NCBI GenBank assembly: GCA_902493545.1
Contig: CABUQI010000023.1
Span: forward strand, 1-13,884
Direction of reading: 5' to 3'
Length of the DNA stretch: 13,884 bases
Origin: an uncultured Collinsella sp.
GTDB taxonomy: Bacteria > Actinomycetota > Coriobacteriia > Coriobacteriales > Coriobacteriaceae
Part shown: positions 1-6,542 of the stretch, in pieces
How positions within the stretch are numbered: the stretch's first letter is position 1
Layout of the letters: every line of letters begins with the position of its first letter
The notes under the pieces: generated by a model
What the model was told of the DNA's origin: nothing
The model's input: only the letters and a program-made list of their open reading frames with translations
Databases searched by the model: none
Program-made: the position numbers and the translations under genes

Positions 1-1403
1 CGGCGCAGCAAAAGCGCGCGCTCAAGGCGTTTGCCGAGGGCACGATCGACGTGCTTATCGGCACGCATCGTCTGCTTTCGGCCGATGTGAACCCCAAGAA
101 CCTGGGCCTGGTGATCATCGACGAGGAACAGCGCTTTGGTGTGCAGCACAAGGAGCAGCTCAAGAACCTGCGCGAGCAGATCGATGTGCTCACGCTCTCG
201 GCAACGCCGATTCCGCGAACCATGCAGATGGCCACGAGTGGCGTGCGTGACATGAGCCTGATCACTACGCCGCCGACCGGGCGCCGCCCCGTGATCGTGC
301 ACGTGGGGGAGTACGACCCCGACGTGGTGAGCGCGGCGATTCGTCTGGAAGTGGGCCGCGGTGGCCAGGTGTACTACGTGTCCAACCGTGTCAAGACCAT
401 CGACGACGCCGTGGCGCGCGTGCACGAGGCCGCGCCCGAGGCGCGCGTGGGTGTGGCGCACGGCAAGATGAGCCCGCGCGAGGTCGAGGATGTGATGATT
501 GAGTTCGCGACCAAAAAGATCGACGTGCTCATCGCCACGACCATCGTGGAGAGCGGCATCGATAACGCGACCGCCAACACGCTCATCATCGAGGACTCGC
601 AGCGCCTTGGCCTGGCGCAGCTCTACCAGCTCAAGGGCCGTGTGGGTCGCTCTGCCACGCAGGCCTATGCGTACTTTATGTTCCCGGGCGAGCTGCCGCT
701 CACCGAGGAGGCAACGGCGCGCCTGACCGCGCTTTCCGAGTTCCAGGACCTGGGCAGCGGCATGCGCATCGCCATGCGCGACCTGGAGATCCGTGGTGCC
801 GGCTCGCTTATGGGCGCCGAGCAGCACGGCAACCTGTCGAGCGTGGGCTTTGACCTGTTTACGCAGATGCTGGGCCAGGCAGTGGCCGAGGCGCGCGGCG
901 ATGACGACGCCGGCGTGGAGGCGGCGAGCGTGGGCATCAACCTGCCGGCCGATTACTTCTTGTCCGAGGAGTACCTGCCGGCGGTGGATCAGCGCGTGCT
1001 GGTGTACCGTAAGCTCGCAGCGGCCGAGGACCTGGAGAGCATCGATGGGGTGCAGGAAGAGACCGAGGCCGCGCATGGCGAGCTGCCGTTGGCGGGACTC
1101 AACCTGTTCAATCGCGCACGCATCCGCATTCGCGGCGAGCGCCTGGGACTCGAGAGCGTCACGCTCAGCGGCGGTCGCATCACGTTTTTGGGCGTCGACG
1201 TGCCCAAGAAGGTGGCCTTTGAGCTTAAGACCCGCTATGGCGCGGTGAACTTTCCCAAGAGCCGCAAACTGTCGGTGCCCTACAAGGCGGGCGCCGGTGC
1301 GGGCAGCGGCCTGGGTCGTGGCCTCGACGCCAACGACGGCACCGGTCCCGTGGCCGCGGCACTCATGCTGCTGCAGCAGCTGGGTGCGTCCGACGATGAT
1401 TAA
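1..1403 (+). CDS. mfd: Transcription-repair coupling factor Mfd, C-terminal part (5' truncated by window edge)
   Basis: Mfd is a DNA translocase that pushes stalled RNA polymerase off damaged DNA and recruits the UvrABC excision machinery. The visible part is 466 residues in a frame whose first full codon is at position 3; the GTG at 51 is an internal valine codon, not a start. It carries the end of the first helicase lobe (GTHRLL, the Walker B box IIDEEQRFGV near 115-145, and LSATPIPRTM near 200-230) and the second lobe (VAHGKMS, IATTIVESGID, and the arginine-finger box GRVGRS near 640-655). The RGAGSLMGAEQHG stretch is also typical of the Mfd/RecG group. The C-terminal TRCF domain follows, ending in a Gly-rich tail. 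E. coli Mfd is about 1150 residues, so roughly 60% of the protein lies upstream of the window. RecG has the same motor but not this C-terminal domain. Nothing looks broken. Confidence 0.96.
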   Translation, partial: AQQKRALKAFAEGTIDVLIGTHRLLSADVNPKNLGLVIIDEEQRFGVQHKEQLKNLREQIDVLTLSATPIPRTMQMATSGVRDMSLITTPPTGRRPVIVHVGEYDPDVVSAAIRLEVGRGGQVYYVSNRVKTIDDAVARVHEAAPEARVGVAHGKMSPREVEDVMIEFATKKIDVLIATTIVESGIDNATANTLIIEDSQRLGLAQLYQLKGRVGRSATQAYAYFMFPGELPLTEEATARLTALSEFQDLGSGMRIAMRDLEIRGAGSLMGAEQHGNLSSVGFDLFTQMLGQAVAEARGDDDAGVEAASVGINLPADYFLSEEYLPAVDQRVLVYRKLAAAEDLESIDGVQEETEAAHGELPLAGLNLFNRARIRIRGERLGLESVTLSGGRITFLGVDVPKKVAFELKTRYGAVNFPKSRKLSVPYKAGAGAGSGLGRGLDANDGTGPVAAALMLLQQLGASDDD

Positions 1404-1404
1404 C

Positions 1405-1520
1405 GGGTCGACGCTGCAAACACCCCATTTGGGCAATCTGACCCTCACTCGTCGGTCGCGTACGCAAGTACGCTTCCCTCCTCCTTCGGGCCACCTTGCC
1501 ACAAATGGAACGTTTTCGCT
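1405..1520. repeat. Structured intergenic repeat, copy 1 (116 bp)
   Basis: This element begins with GGGTCGACGCTGCAAAC, two bases after the mfd stop codon, and ends with CGTTTTCGCT. Inside are GGCAATCTG (1432-1440) and CACCTTGCC (1492-1500). The outer stem pairs CCATTTG plus GGCAA (1425-1436) with TTGCC plus CAAATGG (1496-1508), with a single bulged A at 1501. An inner perfect hairpin, GCGTAC-GCAA-GTACGC, sits at 1458-1473. A second copy with the same boxes and nearly the same length lies at 6173-6289. It may act as the mfd transcript end, but there is no U-tract. Confidence 0.7.
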
Positions 1521-1549
1521 CACTTATGCTCAACCTGTAAGGGTATTTA

Positions 1550-1572
1550 TGGGACAAAGCTATCTTTGCCCC
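1550..1572. repeat. Small inverted repeat upstream of the PAP2 gene
   Basis: GGGACAAAG and CTTTGCCCC are separated by four bases and pair with one mismatch. The GGGACA start resembles the GGGACAG repeats elsewhere in the window, so this may be a decayed member. No function can be assigned. Confidence 0.35.
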
Positions 1573-1614
1573 ACCACGTTGCGGGTCGACCCTTCGCCCG
1601 ACCGAAAGGAAAGC

Positions 1615-2478
1615 ATGTTCGGATACATCTATAAGAAAGATGTCGCCATTATCGCGGTTGTCCTGTGCCTTTGTCTGGGCGTGGGCAGTTTCTTCGATTA
1701 TCAGATCTCGAGCGCGCTGTTCAATATCGGCAGCATGTACGGTCGCTTTATCGAGGCCGCCGGCGAGCTGCCGTTCGAGCTGACGGCGAGCGTCGCGGGC
1801 GTTATGCTCGTACGCGCGGTGCGTCCCGACTCCAGGGGGAGCAAATGGCTCGCCGTGCTCGGCATTCTCGTCAACGTTGGCCTGGCCGGCTACGAGATCG
1901 TTTCGTCCCTGCGGGTTGGCGGCAAACTCATCGCGGTTCAGTTGGTACTGACGTTTGCGCTGGTGATCGCCGCCAACCTTATCGTCTATCGCCTCACGCG
2001 CGCGACTGAGCCCGACGAGCTTACGCGCTGGGCGTTGATGGTGCTTGCCGTGTGGGTCGCTCAGGCCATTATCCTCAACGTGATCGTCAAGCCGCTGTGG
2101 TCGCGTCCGCGCATGCGCGTGATCGAGGTCACACCGGGGCTCAATTTTCAGCCGTGGTGGGTGATCGGCAACCCCGACAAGTGGAGTTATATTGCGGCCG
2201 GCGTAATCAAGGACGGCTTTAAGTCGTTCGCGAGCGGGCACACCGCGCATGCGGCGATCGGTCTTATGCTCGCCGGACTTCCCGCGGTGGCCTTTAAGGA
2301 AAAGCCCTCGCGCCGGCGGGTGGTCTTTTGGACGGCGGCTGTGGTCGCGGCGCTCGTCGCCTTTGGCCGTATCGTGATCGGGGCGCACTTTTTGAGTGAC
2401 GTGAGCTGCGGCTTTGCCCTGGTGCTGGCGCTTGAGTGCCTTGCCGCGCACATTGCCTATCCGCACGGCGTACAATAG
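1615..2478 (+). CDS. PAP2-family membrane phosphatase
   Basis: This 287-residue protein starts at an ATG preceded by GAAAGGA (1604-1610). The open frame continues upstream into mfd but has no ribosome site there. PAP2 enzymes hydrolyse phosphate esters of lipids such as phosphatidate or undecaprenyl pyrophosphate at the membrane. All three family motifs are present: K159 with R164-P165 (KPLWSRPR), S207-G208-H209 (FASGHT), and R252...H258...D262 (GRIVIGAHFLSD), which supply the catalytic histidines and phosphate-binding residues. Several hydrophobic segments (about 10-27, 78-97, 105-125, 138-158, 212-228, 236-256, 262-280) predict a polytopic protein with the active site at the membrane face. 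The substrate cannot be read from sequence; undecaprenyl-pyrophosphate or phosphatidylglycerophosphate phosphatase are both possible. It lies 46 bp before the aldolase-like gene on the same strand. Confidence 0.88.
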   Translation: MFGYIYKKDVAIIAVVLCLCLGVGSFFDYQISSALFNIGSMYGRFIEAAGELPFELTASVAGVMLVRAVRPDSRGSKWLAVLGILVNVGLAGYEIVSSLRVGGKLIAVQLVLTFALVIAANLIVYRLTRATEPDELTRWALMVLAVWVAQAIILNVIVKPLWSRPRMRVIEVTPGLNFQPWWVIGNPDKWSYIAAGVIKDGFKSFASGHTAHAAIGLMLAGLPAVAFKEKPSRRRVVFWTAAVVAALVAFGRIVIGAHFLSDVSCGFALVLALECLAAHIAYPHGVQ

Positions 2479-2524
2479 CCCCGTTTGAATCATCGGGGCC
2501 CGTGCCCGGTAAGAGAGGATTGCC

Positions 2525-3550
2525 ATGCTCGCGTTCAACAACGATTATTCCCACGGCGCACACCCGGCGGTGCTGCAGGCGCTCGTCGATACCAACATGG
2601 AGCCGCAGCCCGGCTACGGTACCGATGCGCATACCGAGTGCGCCAAGCAACTTATCCGCGAGGCCTGCCAGGCCCCCGATGCCGACGTGTTTTTTCTGGT
2701 GGGCGGCACGCAGGCCAACGCGACGGTGATTGATATGCTGCTCGCGCCCTACCAGGGCGTTGTTGCCGCCGAGACCGGTCATGTTGCCTGCCACGAGGCG
2801 GGCGCCATCGAGTTTGGCGGCCACAAGGTGCTCACCATCCCCGGCTACGAGGGCAAGATGCACGCCGAGGATCTCGAGAACTATATCCAGGTGTTCTACG
2901 AAAACGAGAGCTACGAGCACACGGTGTTCCCGGGCGCCGTGTACGTGAGCCTATCGACTGAGTACGGCACGCTGTACTCCAAGGCCGAGCTCGCGGCGAT
3001 TCACGCGGTGTGCCAGAAGCGCGAGATTCCGCTGTTTGTGGATGGCGCCCGCCTGGCCTATGCGCTGGCGGCCGATGAGTGCGACATTACCCTGCCCGAG
3101 CTGGCGCAGCTGTGCGACGTGTTCTACATCGGCGGCACCAAGTGCGGCGCGCTCTGCGGCGAGGCTGTGGTGTTCTGCGGCATGCGCGCCCCGGCGCATC
3201 CCATTCCGCGTATTAAGCAGCACGGCGCGCTGTTGGCCAAGGGCCGCCTGACGGGCGTGCAGTTTGAGGCGCTCTTTACCGACGGCCTGTATTTTGAGAT
3301 TGGCCGTCAGGCGATCGAAACCGCGCAGGCGCTTCGTCGCGTGCTGCACGAGCACGGCTACCGGTTCTTCTTGGAGACGCCGACTAACCAGCAGTTCGTG
3401 ATTCTGCCCAACGAGGACATGGCGCGCATTCGCGAGCATGCGGCGATCGAGTACTGGGAAAAGTACGACGAGACCCACACGGTGGTGCGCTTTTGCACCA
3501 GCTGGGCCACGACGCAGGAGGATATCGACGCGTTGGCGGCTGTCCTGTAG
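2525..3550 (+). CDS. Low-specificity L-threonine aldolase-like PLP enzyme
   Basis: This 341-residue protein belongs to the beta-eliminating lyase/threonine aldolase group of fold-type I PLP enzymes, which split L-threonine or L-allo-threonine into glycine and acetaldehyde in the cytoplasm. The N-terminus FNNDYSHGAHPAVLQAL and YGTDAHT are typical. GGTQANATV (60-68) is the cofactor-phosphate loop, H86 in ETGH is the likely residue stacking on PLP, FVDGARLAYA (171-180) carries Asp173 that pairs with the pyridine nitrogen, and GGTKCGAL (203-210) holds the probable Schiff-base lysine K206. Length fits the family. An AGAGG ribosome site lies about 10 bases upstream of the ATG. A strong terminator follows directly. 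It may be co-transcribed with the phosphatase gene or use its own promoter in that gene's 3' end. The exact beta-hydroxy amino acid substrate is not determined. Confidence 0.9.
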   Translation: MLAFNNDYSHGAHPAVLQALVDTNMEPQPGYGTDAHTECAKQLIREACQAPDADVFFLVGGTQANATVIDMLLAPYQGVVAAETGHVACHEAGAIEFGGHKVLTIPGYEGKMHAEDLENYIQVFYENESYEHTVFPGAVYVSLSTEYGTLYSKAELAAIHAVCQKREIPLFVDGARLAYALAADECDITLPELAQLCDVFYIGGTKCGALCGEAVVFCGMRAPAHPIPRIKQHGALLAKGRLTGVQFEALFTDGLYFEIGRQAIETAQALRRVLHEHGYRFFLETPTNQQFVILPNEDMARIREHAAIEYWEKYDETHTVVRFCTSWATTQEDIDALAAVL

Positions 3551-3568
3551 CCTGATGTAATGACGAGG

Positions 3569-3611
3569 GGCCGCCTTGCGCTGGGTTTGGCGCAAGGCGG
3601 CCTTTGCTTTT
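3569..3611 (+). terminator. Rho-independent terminator after the aldolase-like gene
   Basis: A perfect 13-bp GC-rich stem, GGCCGCCTTGCGC (3569-3581) with GCGCAAGGCGGCC (3590-3602), closes an 8-base loop and is followed by TTTGCTTTT. It begins 18 bases after the stop codon and separates the aldolase-like gene from the acetyltransferase gene, whose ribosome site begins right after the U-tract. Confidence 0.93.
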
Positions 3612-3626
3612 GGGGAGAAGGGTTGT

Positions 3627-4217
3627 ATGACCGAGATGTCCGAGCCGACGATTCGCCTGGCGACGCCCGATGATGCGCCGGCGTTGCTTGCCATCTATGA
3701 GCCGTATGTGCGCCAGACGGCGATTACCTGCGAATATGAGGTGCCGAGCGCTGAGGAGTTCGCCGGGCGTATTGAGCGTACGCTCAAGCGCTATCCGTAT
3801 TTGGTGATGGAGTTGGACGGGCGTCCGGTAGGCTATGCCTACGTGAGTCCGCTTAACAGCCGCGAGGCATACGACTGGTCGGTCGAGACGTCGATCTACC
3901 TGGCACGCGATGTGCGCCATGGCGGGCTGGGTCGCAAGCTGCACGATGCGCTCAAGCAGTGCCTGATCGCGATGGGCATCACCAATATGTGCGCGCTCAT
4001 CGCCGTGCCGCACGACAAGGACGACGAGTATCTAACGCACAATAGCCAGGACTTCCATGCCCATATGGGATATCGCTTGGTGGGCGCCTTCGATCGCTGT
4101 GCCCAAAAGTTCGGCCGCTGGTACGACATGTGCTGGATGGAGTTGGTCCTGGCCGAGCGCACGCCCAACCAACCCAAACCAACCTGGTTCCCCGATCTCT
4201 CCAAACCTACCATTTAG
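3627..4217 (+). CDS. GNAT-family N-acetyltransferase (phosphinothricin acetyltransferase-like)
   Basis: This 196-residue protein would transfer acetyl from acetyl-CoA to a small amine. The N-terminus TIRLATPDDAPALLAIYEPYV resembles phosphinothricin/methionine-sulfoximine acetyltransferases, as do the PVGYAYVSPLNSREAYDWSVETSIY stretch (cut here by reading 67-80 and 81-91) and the acetyl-CoA loop VRHGGLGRKL (96-105, R-x-x-G-x-G). The start at ATG 3627 has a GGAGAAGGG site just upstream; an in-frame ATG at 3636 is an alternative. The family core ends near MELVL (171-175); the remaining 21 residues are a proline-rich tail not usual for the family. Its last codons (KPTI and the TAG stop) are written by a GGGACAG-type repeat at 4203-4227. 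The gene is convergent with the GntR gene, with only 7 bp between stops. Natural substrate unknown. Confidence 0.85.
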   Translation: MTEMSEPTIRLATPDDAPALLAIYEPYVRQTAITCEYEVPSAEEFAGRIERTLKRYPYLVMELDGRPVGYAYVSPLNSREAYDWSVETSIYLARDVRHGGLGRKLHDALKQCLIAMGITNMCALIAVPHDKDDEYLTHNSQDFHAHMGYRLVGAFDRCAQKFGRWYDMCWMELVLAERTPNQPKPTWFPDLSKPTI

Positions 4218-4227
4218 GGACAGGTTA
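4203..4227. repeat. GGGACAG-type repeat spanning two convergent stop codons
   Basis: The plus strand reads AAACCTACCA, then TTTA, then GGGACAGGTT. The GNAT stop TAG (4215-4217) and the GntR stop (TTA at 4225-4227, read on the minus strand) both lie in it. Its reverse complement, AACCTGTCCCTAAATGGTAGG, matches the right half of the repeat before the HAD gene (11697-11737) at most positions. A weak hairpin (AACCT/AGGTT) may help end transcription from both sides; no other terminator is seen between the convergent genes. Confidence 0.6.
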
Positions 4228-4947
4228 GCCGATGGGCTCGGTGTATTTGGCGCGGTCGGTACGTTGGATGCGCTTGGAGACATGGAGCGGGCGGCCGTCG
4301 GTGTCGTAGACGTAGTCGGTGATCAGGATCAGCGCCTGCCCACGCTCAACGTTGAGCAAAAACGCCTCGTTTTGCGAGGCATAGCACACCTCAAAGGTCT
4401 TGTGCCCCTGTGCCGGCGCGCGATGGAATTCTTGGCGCAGCGTGGCGTAGAGCGAACCGTTGATATCGCGGTCGATGAGTGCCTCGAAGCTTGGTGGCAG
4501 ATAGGTGGTCTCCAGGCACAGCGGCGCATCGTCCAGATAACGCAGGCGGACAAGTTTGACGAGCTTGCTGCCCACGGCGGCATCAAAGAACTTAGCTATG
4601 CTGCCGCCCGCCTTGGTAAAGCCCGAGTCCACCGTGCGCGTGGTGGGCTTCATGCCCTGGCCTTCGACCTGCTTGGTATAGCTCGAAAACACCAGGTTGT
4701 TTTCGTGGAGCGCGGGCGTGTCGGCCACAAAGGCGCCGCGCCCGCGCTCGGTGCGCACCAGGCCCTCATCAACGAGTACCTTAAGGGCGTGGCGCACGGT
4801 GCTGCGCGACAGCCCCGATTCGTCCATGAGTTCCATCTCGGACGGCAGCTTGTCTCCGCGTGCGTAGATACCGGCGGCGATGCGGTCACGCAACATGCCC
4901 GCCAAGCGCTCGTATTGGCTCAGTTTCTTTTTAGACGAAGCGTTCAT
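4225..4947 (-). CDS. GntR/HutC-family transcriptional repressor with UTRA effector domain
   Basis: This 240-residue regulator has an N-terminal winged-helix domain (about 8-75: SQYERLAGMLRDRI, the LPSE turn at 34-37, SRSTVRHALKVL as the recognition helix, and the wing RTERGRGAFVA). A UTRA ligand domain follows (about 83-235), typical of HutC-type sugar-phosphate sensors such as the FrlR, NagR and TreR group. It is divergent from the first deglycase across 205 bp holding two 21-bp near-identical boxes, one 8 bp from its own start codon, which suggests autoregulation and control of the deglycase. By analogy with its relatives the likely effector is the phosphorylated sugar conjugate made by the PTS; this is inference. 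The Salmonella gfr operon is instead driven by a sigma-54 activator of the LevR type, so regulation here differs. A ribosome site is weak (CAGG about ten bases before the ATG). Confidence 0.93.
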   Translation of the reverse strand: MNASSKKKLSQYERLAGMLRDRIAAGIYARGDKLPSEMELMDESGLSRSTVRHALKVLVDEGLVRTERGRGAFVADTPALHENNLVFSSYTKQVEGQGMKPTTRTVDSGFTKAGGSIAKFFDAAVGSKLVKLVRLRYLDDAPLCLETTYLPPSFEALIDRDINGSLYATLRQEFHRAPAQGHKTFEVCYASQNEAFLLNVERGQALILITDYVYDTDGRPLHVSKRIQRTDRAKYTEPIG

Positions 4948-4954
4948 GTGATCA

Positions 4955-4975
4955 ACCTGTATCTAACTTGTATGC
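4955..4975. promoter_or_regulatory. Putative GntR operator 1 (next to the repressor gene start)
   Basis: The 21-bp box contains TGTATCTAACTTGTATGC and matches the box at 5094-5114 at 19 of 21 positions. It holds two TGTAT units 11 bp apart, about one helical turn. A possible minus-strand promoter overlaps it (-10 TAGATA at 4965-4960, -35 TTGATT at 4987-4982, 16-bp spacer), so binding here would repress the regulator gene itself. The promoter reading is tentative because the leader would be very short. Confidence 0.62.
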
Positions 4976-5012
4976 GAGTCTAATCAAGCATGTATTCAAT
5001 ACAACAACAAAA

Positions 5013-5048
5013 CTGCTGGTAACGAGAAGTCGAAAACCTTACCAGCAG
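5013..5048. repeat. 10-bp perfect inverted repeat in the divergent regulatory region
   Basis: CTGCTGGTAA (5013-5022) and TTACCAGCAG (5039-5048) are perfect complements separated by 16 bases. It is midway between the two 21-bp operator boxes in AT-rich DNA. There is no U-tract on either side, so a terminator is unlikely. A binding site for a second regulator or a DNA-bending structure fits better. The TTACCA part could also serve as a -35 element for the deglycase promoter. Confidence 0.5.
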
Positions 5049-5093
5049 AATTTCTAAGTCAAATATAGCATACAACTAGTCGACATAACCAAA

Positions 5094-5114
5094 ACATGTA
5101 TGTAACTTGTATGC
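5094..5114. promoter_or_regulatory. Putative GntR operator 2 (38 bp before the first deglycase)
   Basis: The box contains TGTATGTAACTTGTATGC and is a direct copy of the 4955-4975 box with 2 differences in 21. An additional TTGTATGC-like site lies inverted nearby (GCATACAACTAG, 5068-5079) and TGTATTCAATACA at 4991-5003 is a palindrome built from the same TGTAT unit. Its place just ahead of the deglycase ribosome site suits a repressor roadblock. Confidence 0.62.
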
Positions 5115-5152
5115 CATCGAGAGCATCAAACGAGAAGAAAGGCTGATGCACG

Positions 5153-6145
5153 ATGACTACTCAGGAACAGGTTAAGGATGTCGTCTCCCAGGTTTTGGCT
5201 GACAAGGCAGACAAGGGCGGCATCAAGCGCGTCGTGTGGATTGGCGCCGGCGGATCCAACGGCGGCAACTATCCTGCCCAGTACTTTATGGAGCACGAGG
5301 CCACGCAGGTCGTGAGCTCCAGCTACACCAGCAACGAGTTCGTGCACGCAACCCCCGCCTACGTTAACGAGAACACCCTGGCCGTCGTCGTGTCCATGCG
5401 CGGCACCAAGGAGACCATCGTCGCCGCCCAGGTCGCCAAGGACCACGGCGCCAGCACCATCGCCATCTATGTTGACGAGTCCGGCCTCACCGAGGTCTGC
5501 GACTACAAGATCCAGTACGACAGCTTGGCCGTCGACGAGTCCTGCATGGGCCGCACCAACTCCGCCGTCGTGACCATGATCGCCATGGAGCTTACGCAGC
5601 AGACCGAGGGCTATGCCGAGTACGAGACCGCTATGGCCGCGTTCGACTTGGTCGACCCCATCTATCGCAAGGCCGTCGAGTACACCCGTCCGCTTGCTGC
5701 CAAGTGGGCCGAGCAGAACGCCGACAAGCCCTGCATCAACGTCATGGCTCAGGGTCCGCTCTTTGGTGCCGCCTACGTCTTTAGCATCTGCAACGTGCAG
5801 GAGATGCTGCAGATTGACTCCTGCACCATCAACACCTGCGACTTCTTCCACGGTCCCTTCGAGATCCTGGACAAGCGTACCTCGCTGTTCCAGCTCATCA
5901 GCGTCGGCCGCAGCCGCTGCAACGACGAGCGCGGCATCCGCTTCGTCAACCAGTACGGTGGCGAGCGCGTCTATCAGCTCGACGCCAAGGAGCTCGGCCT
6001 CAACGACATCAAGGACAGCGTGAGCGAGTACTTCAACCACCTGATCTTTGCCCCGATCCTCAACAACGTGTATATGCGTGCACTCTCTGCCGTTACTCAC
6101 AAGGACTACATGACGCGCCGCTACATGTGGAAGCTGGATTATTAG
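5153..6145 (+). CDS. SIS-domain fructosamine/glycosamine 6-phosphate deglycase (first of two)
   Basis: This 330-residue enzyme has two SIS sugar-phosphate isomerase folds. The first holds the binding loops WIGAGGSNGGN (29-39) and VSMRGTKET (80-88); the second begins near residue 190. Glu217 (NVQEML) and His233 (FFHGPFE) are 16 residues apart, the same spacing as the catalytic Glu and His of the fructose-asparagine deglycase FraB and present in FrlB, so it probably splits a 6-phosphorylated Amadori or Heyns product into hexose 6-phosphate and a free amine. The C-terminus RRYMWKLDY is shared with the second deglycase in this window. The ATG at 5153 follows AAAGG (5138-5142); the ATG at 5146 is out of frame. 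Terminator-like hairpin directly after the stop. GfrE/GfrF of Salmonella are the nearest named analogues; which of the two it equals is not decidable here. A deaminase of the AgaS type is less likely given FHGPFE. Confidence 0.87.
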   Translation: MTTQEQVKDVVSQVLADKADKGGIKRVVWIGAGGSNGGNYPAQYFMEHEATQVVSSSYTSNEFVHATPAYVNENTLAVVVSMRGTKETIVAAQVAKDHGASTIAIYVDESGLTEVCDYKIQYDSLAVDESCMGRTNSAVVTMIAMELTQQTEGYAEYETAMAAFDLVDPIYRKAVEYTRPLAAKWAEQNADKPCINVMAQGPLFGAAYVFSICNVQEMLQIDSCTINTCDFFHGPFEILDKRTSLFQLISVGRSRCNDERGIRFVNQYGGERVYQLDAKELGLNDIKDSVSEYFNHLIFAPILNNVYMRALSAVTHKDYMTRRYMWKLDY

Positions 6146-6172
6146 TTACGGCGTTTTACCAAACGCCGTAAC
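6145..6172 (+). terminator. Terminator-like hairpin after the first deglycase (no U-tract)
   Basis: GTTACGGCGTTT (6145-6156) and AAACGCCGTAAC (6161-6172) form a perfect 12-bp stem with a 4-base loop. The first stem base is the last base of the TAG stop codon. No run of T follows, so termination may be weak or the hairpin may protect the mRNA 3' end. It makes the deglycase a single-gene unit. Confidence 0.65.
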
Positions 6173-6289
6173 GGCTCGACGCTGCAAACCCACCTGAGCG
6201 GCAATCTGCCTTTCAGCTTCAGCGGCATGACCAGAAGGTCAATGCCGCTTCGCTTCAAGGCACCTTGCTCGCTCAGGTGGGTTTTCGCT
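6173..6289. repeat. Structured intergenic repeat, copy 2 (117 bp)
   Basis: It starts with GGCTCGACGCTGCAAAC right after the terminator hairpin and ends with GTTTTCGCT. Internal boxes are GGCAATCTG (6200-6208) and CACCTTGC (6261-6268). The outer stem is a perfect 15-bp pairing of 6186-6200 (AAACCCACCTGAGCG) with 6270-6284. An inner hairpin pairs AGCGGCAT near 6221-6228 with ATGCCGCT near 6242-6249, joined through GACC/GGTC. Boxes match copy 1 at 1405-1520 while the stems have different sequence. Confidence 0.72.
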
Positions 6290-6330
6290 GGCGTTGCCAA
6301 AGCATCGGCGTCGCCTTGGCCCAGATGCGG

Positions 6331-6428
6331 CACTTGGAGACGTTCGGCACTTGGGGACAGTCCTAGTCATTGGGGACAGGTTACTTTGCACCAAGTTGGC
6401 GCATATGAACCTGACCCCCTTGCACCAA
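6331..6428. repeat. Cluster of GGGACAG-type repeats
   Basis: Three related units lie in a row: CACTTGGAGAC (6331-6341), CACTTGGGGAC (6348-6358) and TCATTGGGGAC (6367-6377). The last extends to GGGGACAGGTT (6372-6382), which pairs with AACCTGACCCC (6408-6418) at 10 of 11 positions, giving a palindromic unit. TTGCACCAA also occurs twice, at 6386-6394 and 6420-6428. This looks like REP/REPIN-type DNA of the kind spread by IS200-like single-strand transposases; no such transposase is in the window. Confidence 0.6.
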
Positions 6429-6474
6429 TGGGTTGTAGCGGTAGAGCAGATTTTTCCGCTCGCCGATTTGTGTC

Positions 6475-6501
6475 TTGAAAAATGTATATAACGACTATAA
6501 C
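6475..6501 (+). promoter_or_regulatory. Candidate promoter of the DMT permease gene
   Basis: TTGAAA (6475-6480) is a good -35 box. TATAAC (6496-6501) is the best -10 match, with a short 15-bp spacer; TAACGT (6498-6503) would give 17 bp but a poorer match. The spacer and -10 coincide with the operator-like box at 6484-6502, which fits repression. Confidence 0.42.
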
Positions 6502-6502
6502 G
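6484..6502. promoter_or_regulatory. Operator-like box before the DMT permease
   Basis: TGTATATAACGACTATAACG spans this site. Its left part follows the pattern TGTAT-N-TAAC-N3-TAT of the two GntR boxes at 4955 and 5094. Its right part (TATAACGACTATAACG, 6487-6502) matches TATAATGACCATAACG before the PTS operon at 14 of 16 positions. It therefore links the two operator groups. Confidence 0.5.
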
Positions 6503-6542
6503 TAGTATGAAACATATTGGAAACAATACCGAGGAGGCTGCG

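Noticed and set aside
1363..2541. Minus-strand open frame of 392 codons over the PAP2 gene
   Set aside because: The sense frame has all three PAP2 motifs, hydrophobic helices and a ribosome site; the antisense frame has none.
5126..6100. Long minus-strand open frame (324 codons) opposite the first deglycase
   Set aside because: It is the antisense of a strongly codon-biased gene with clear family motifs; its translation is low-complexity (Val, Gly, Asp, Leu) and has no ribosome site.
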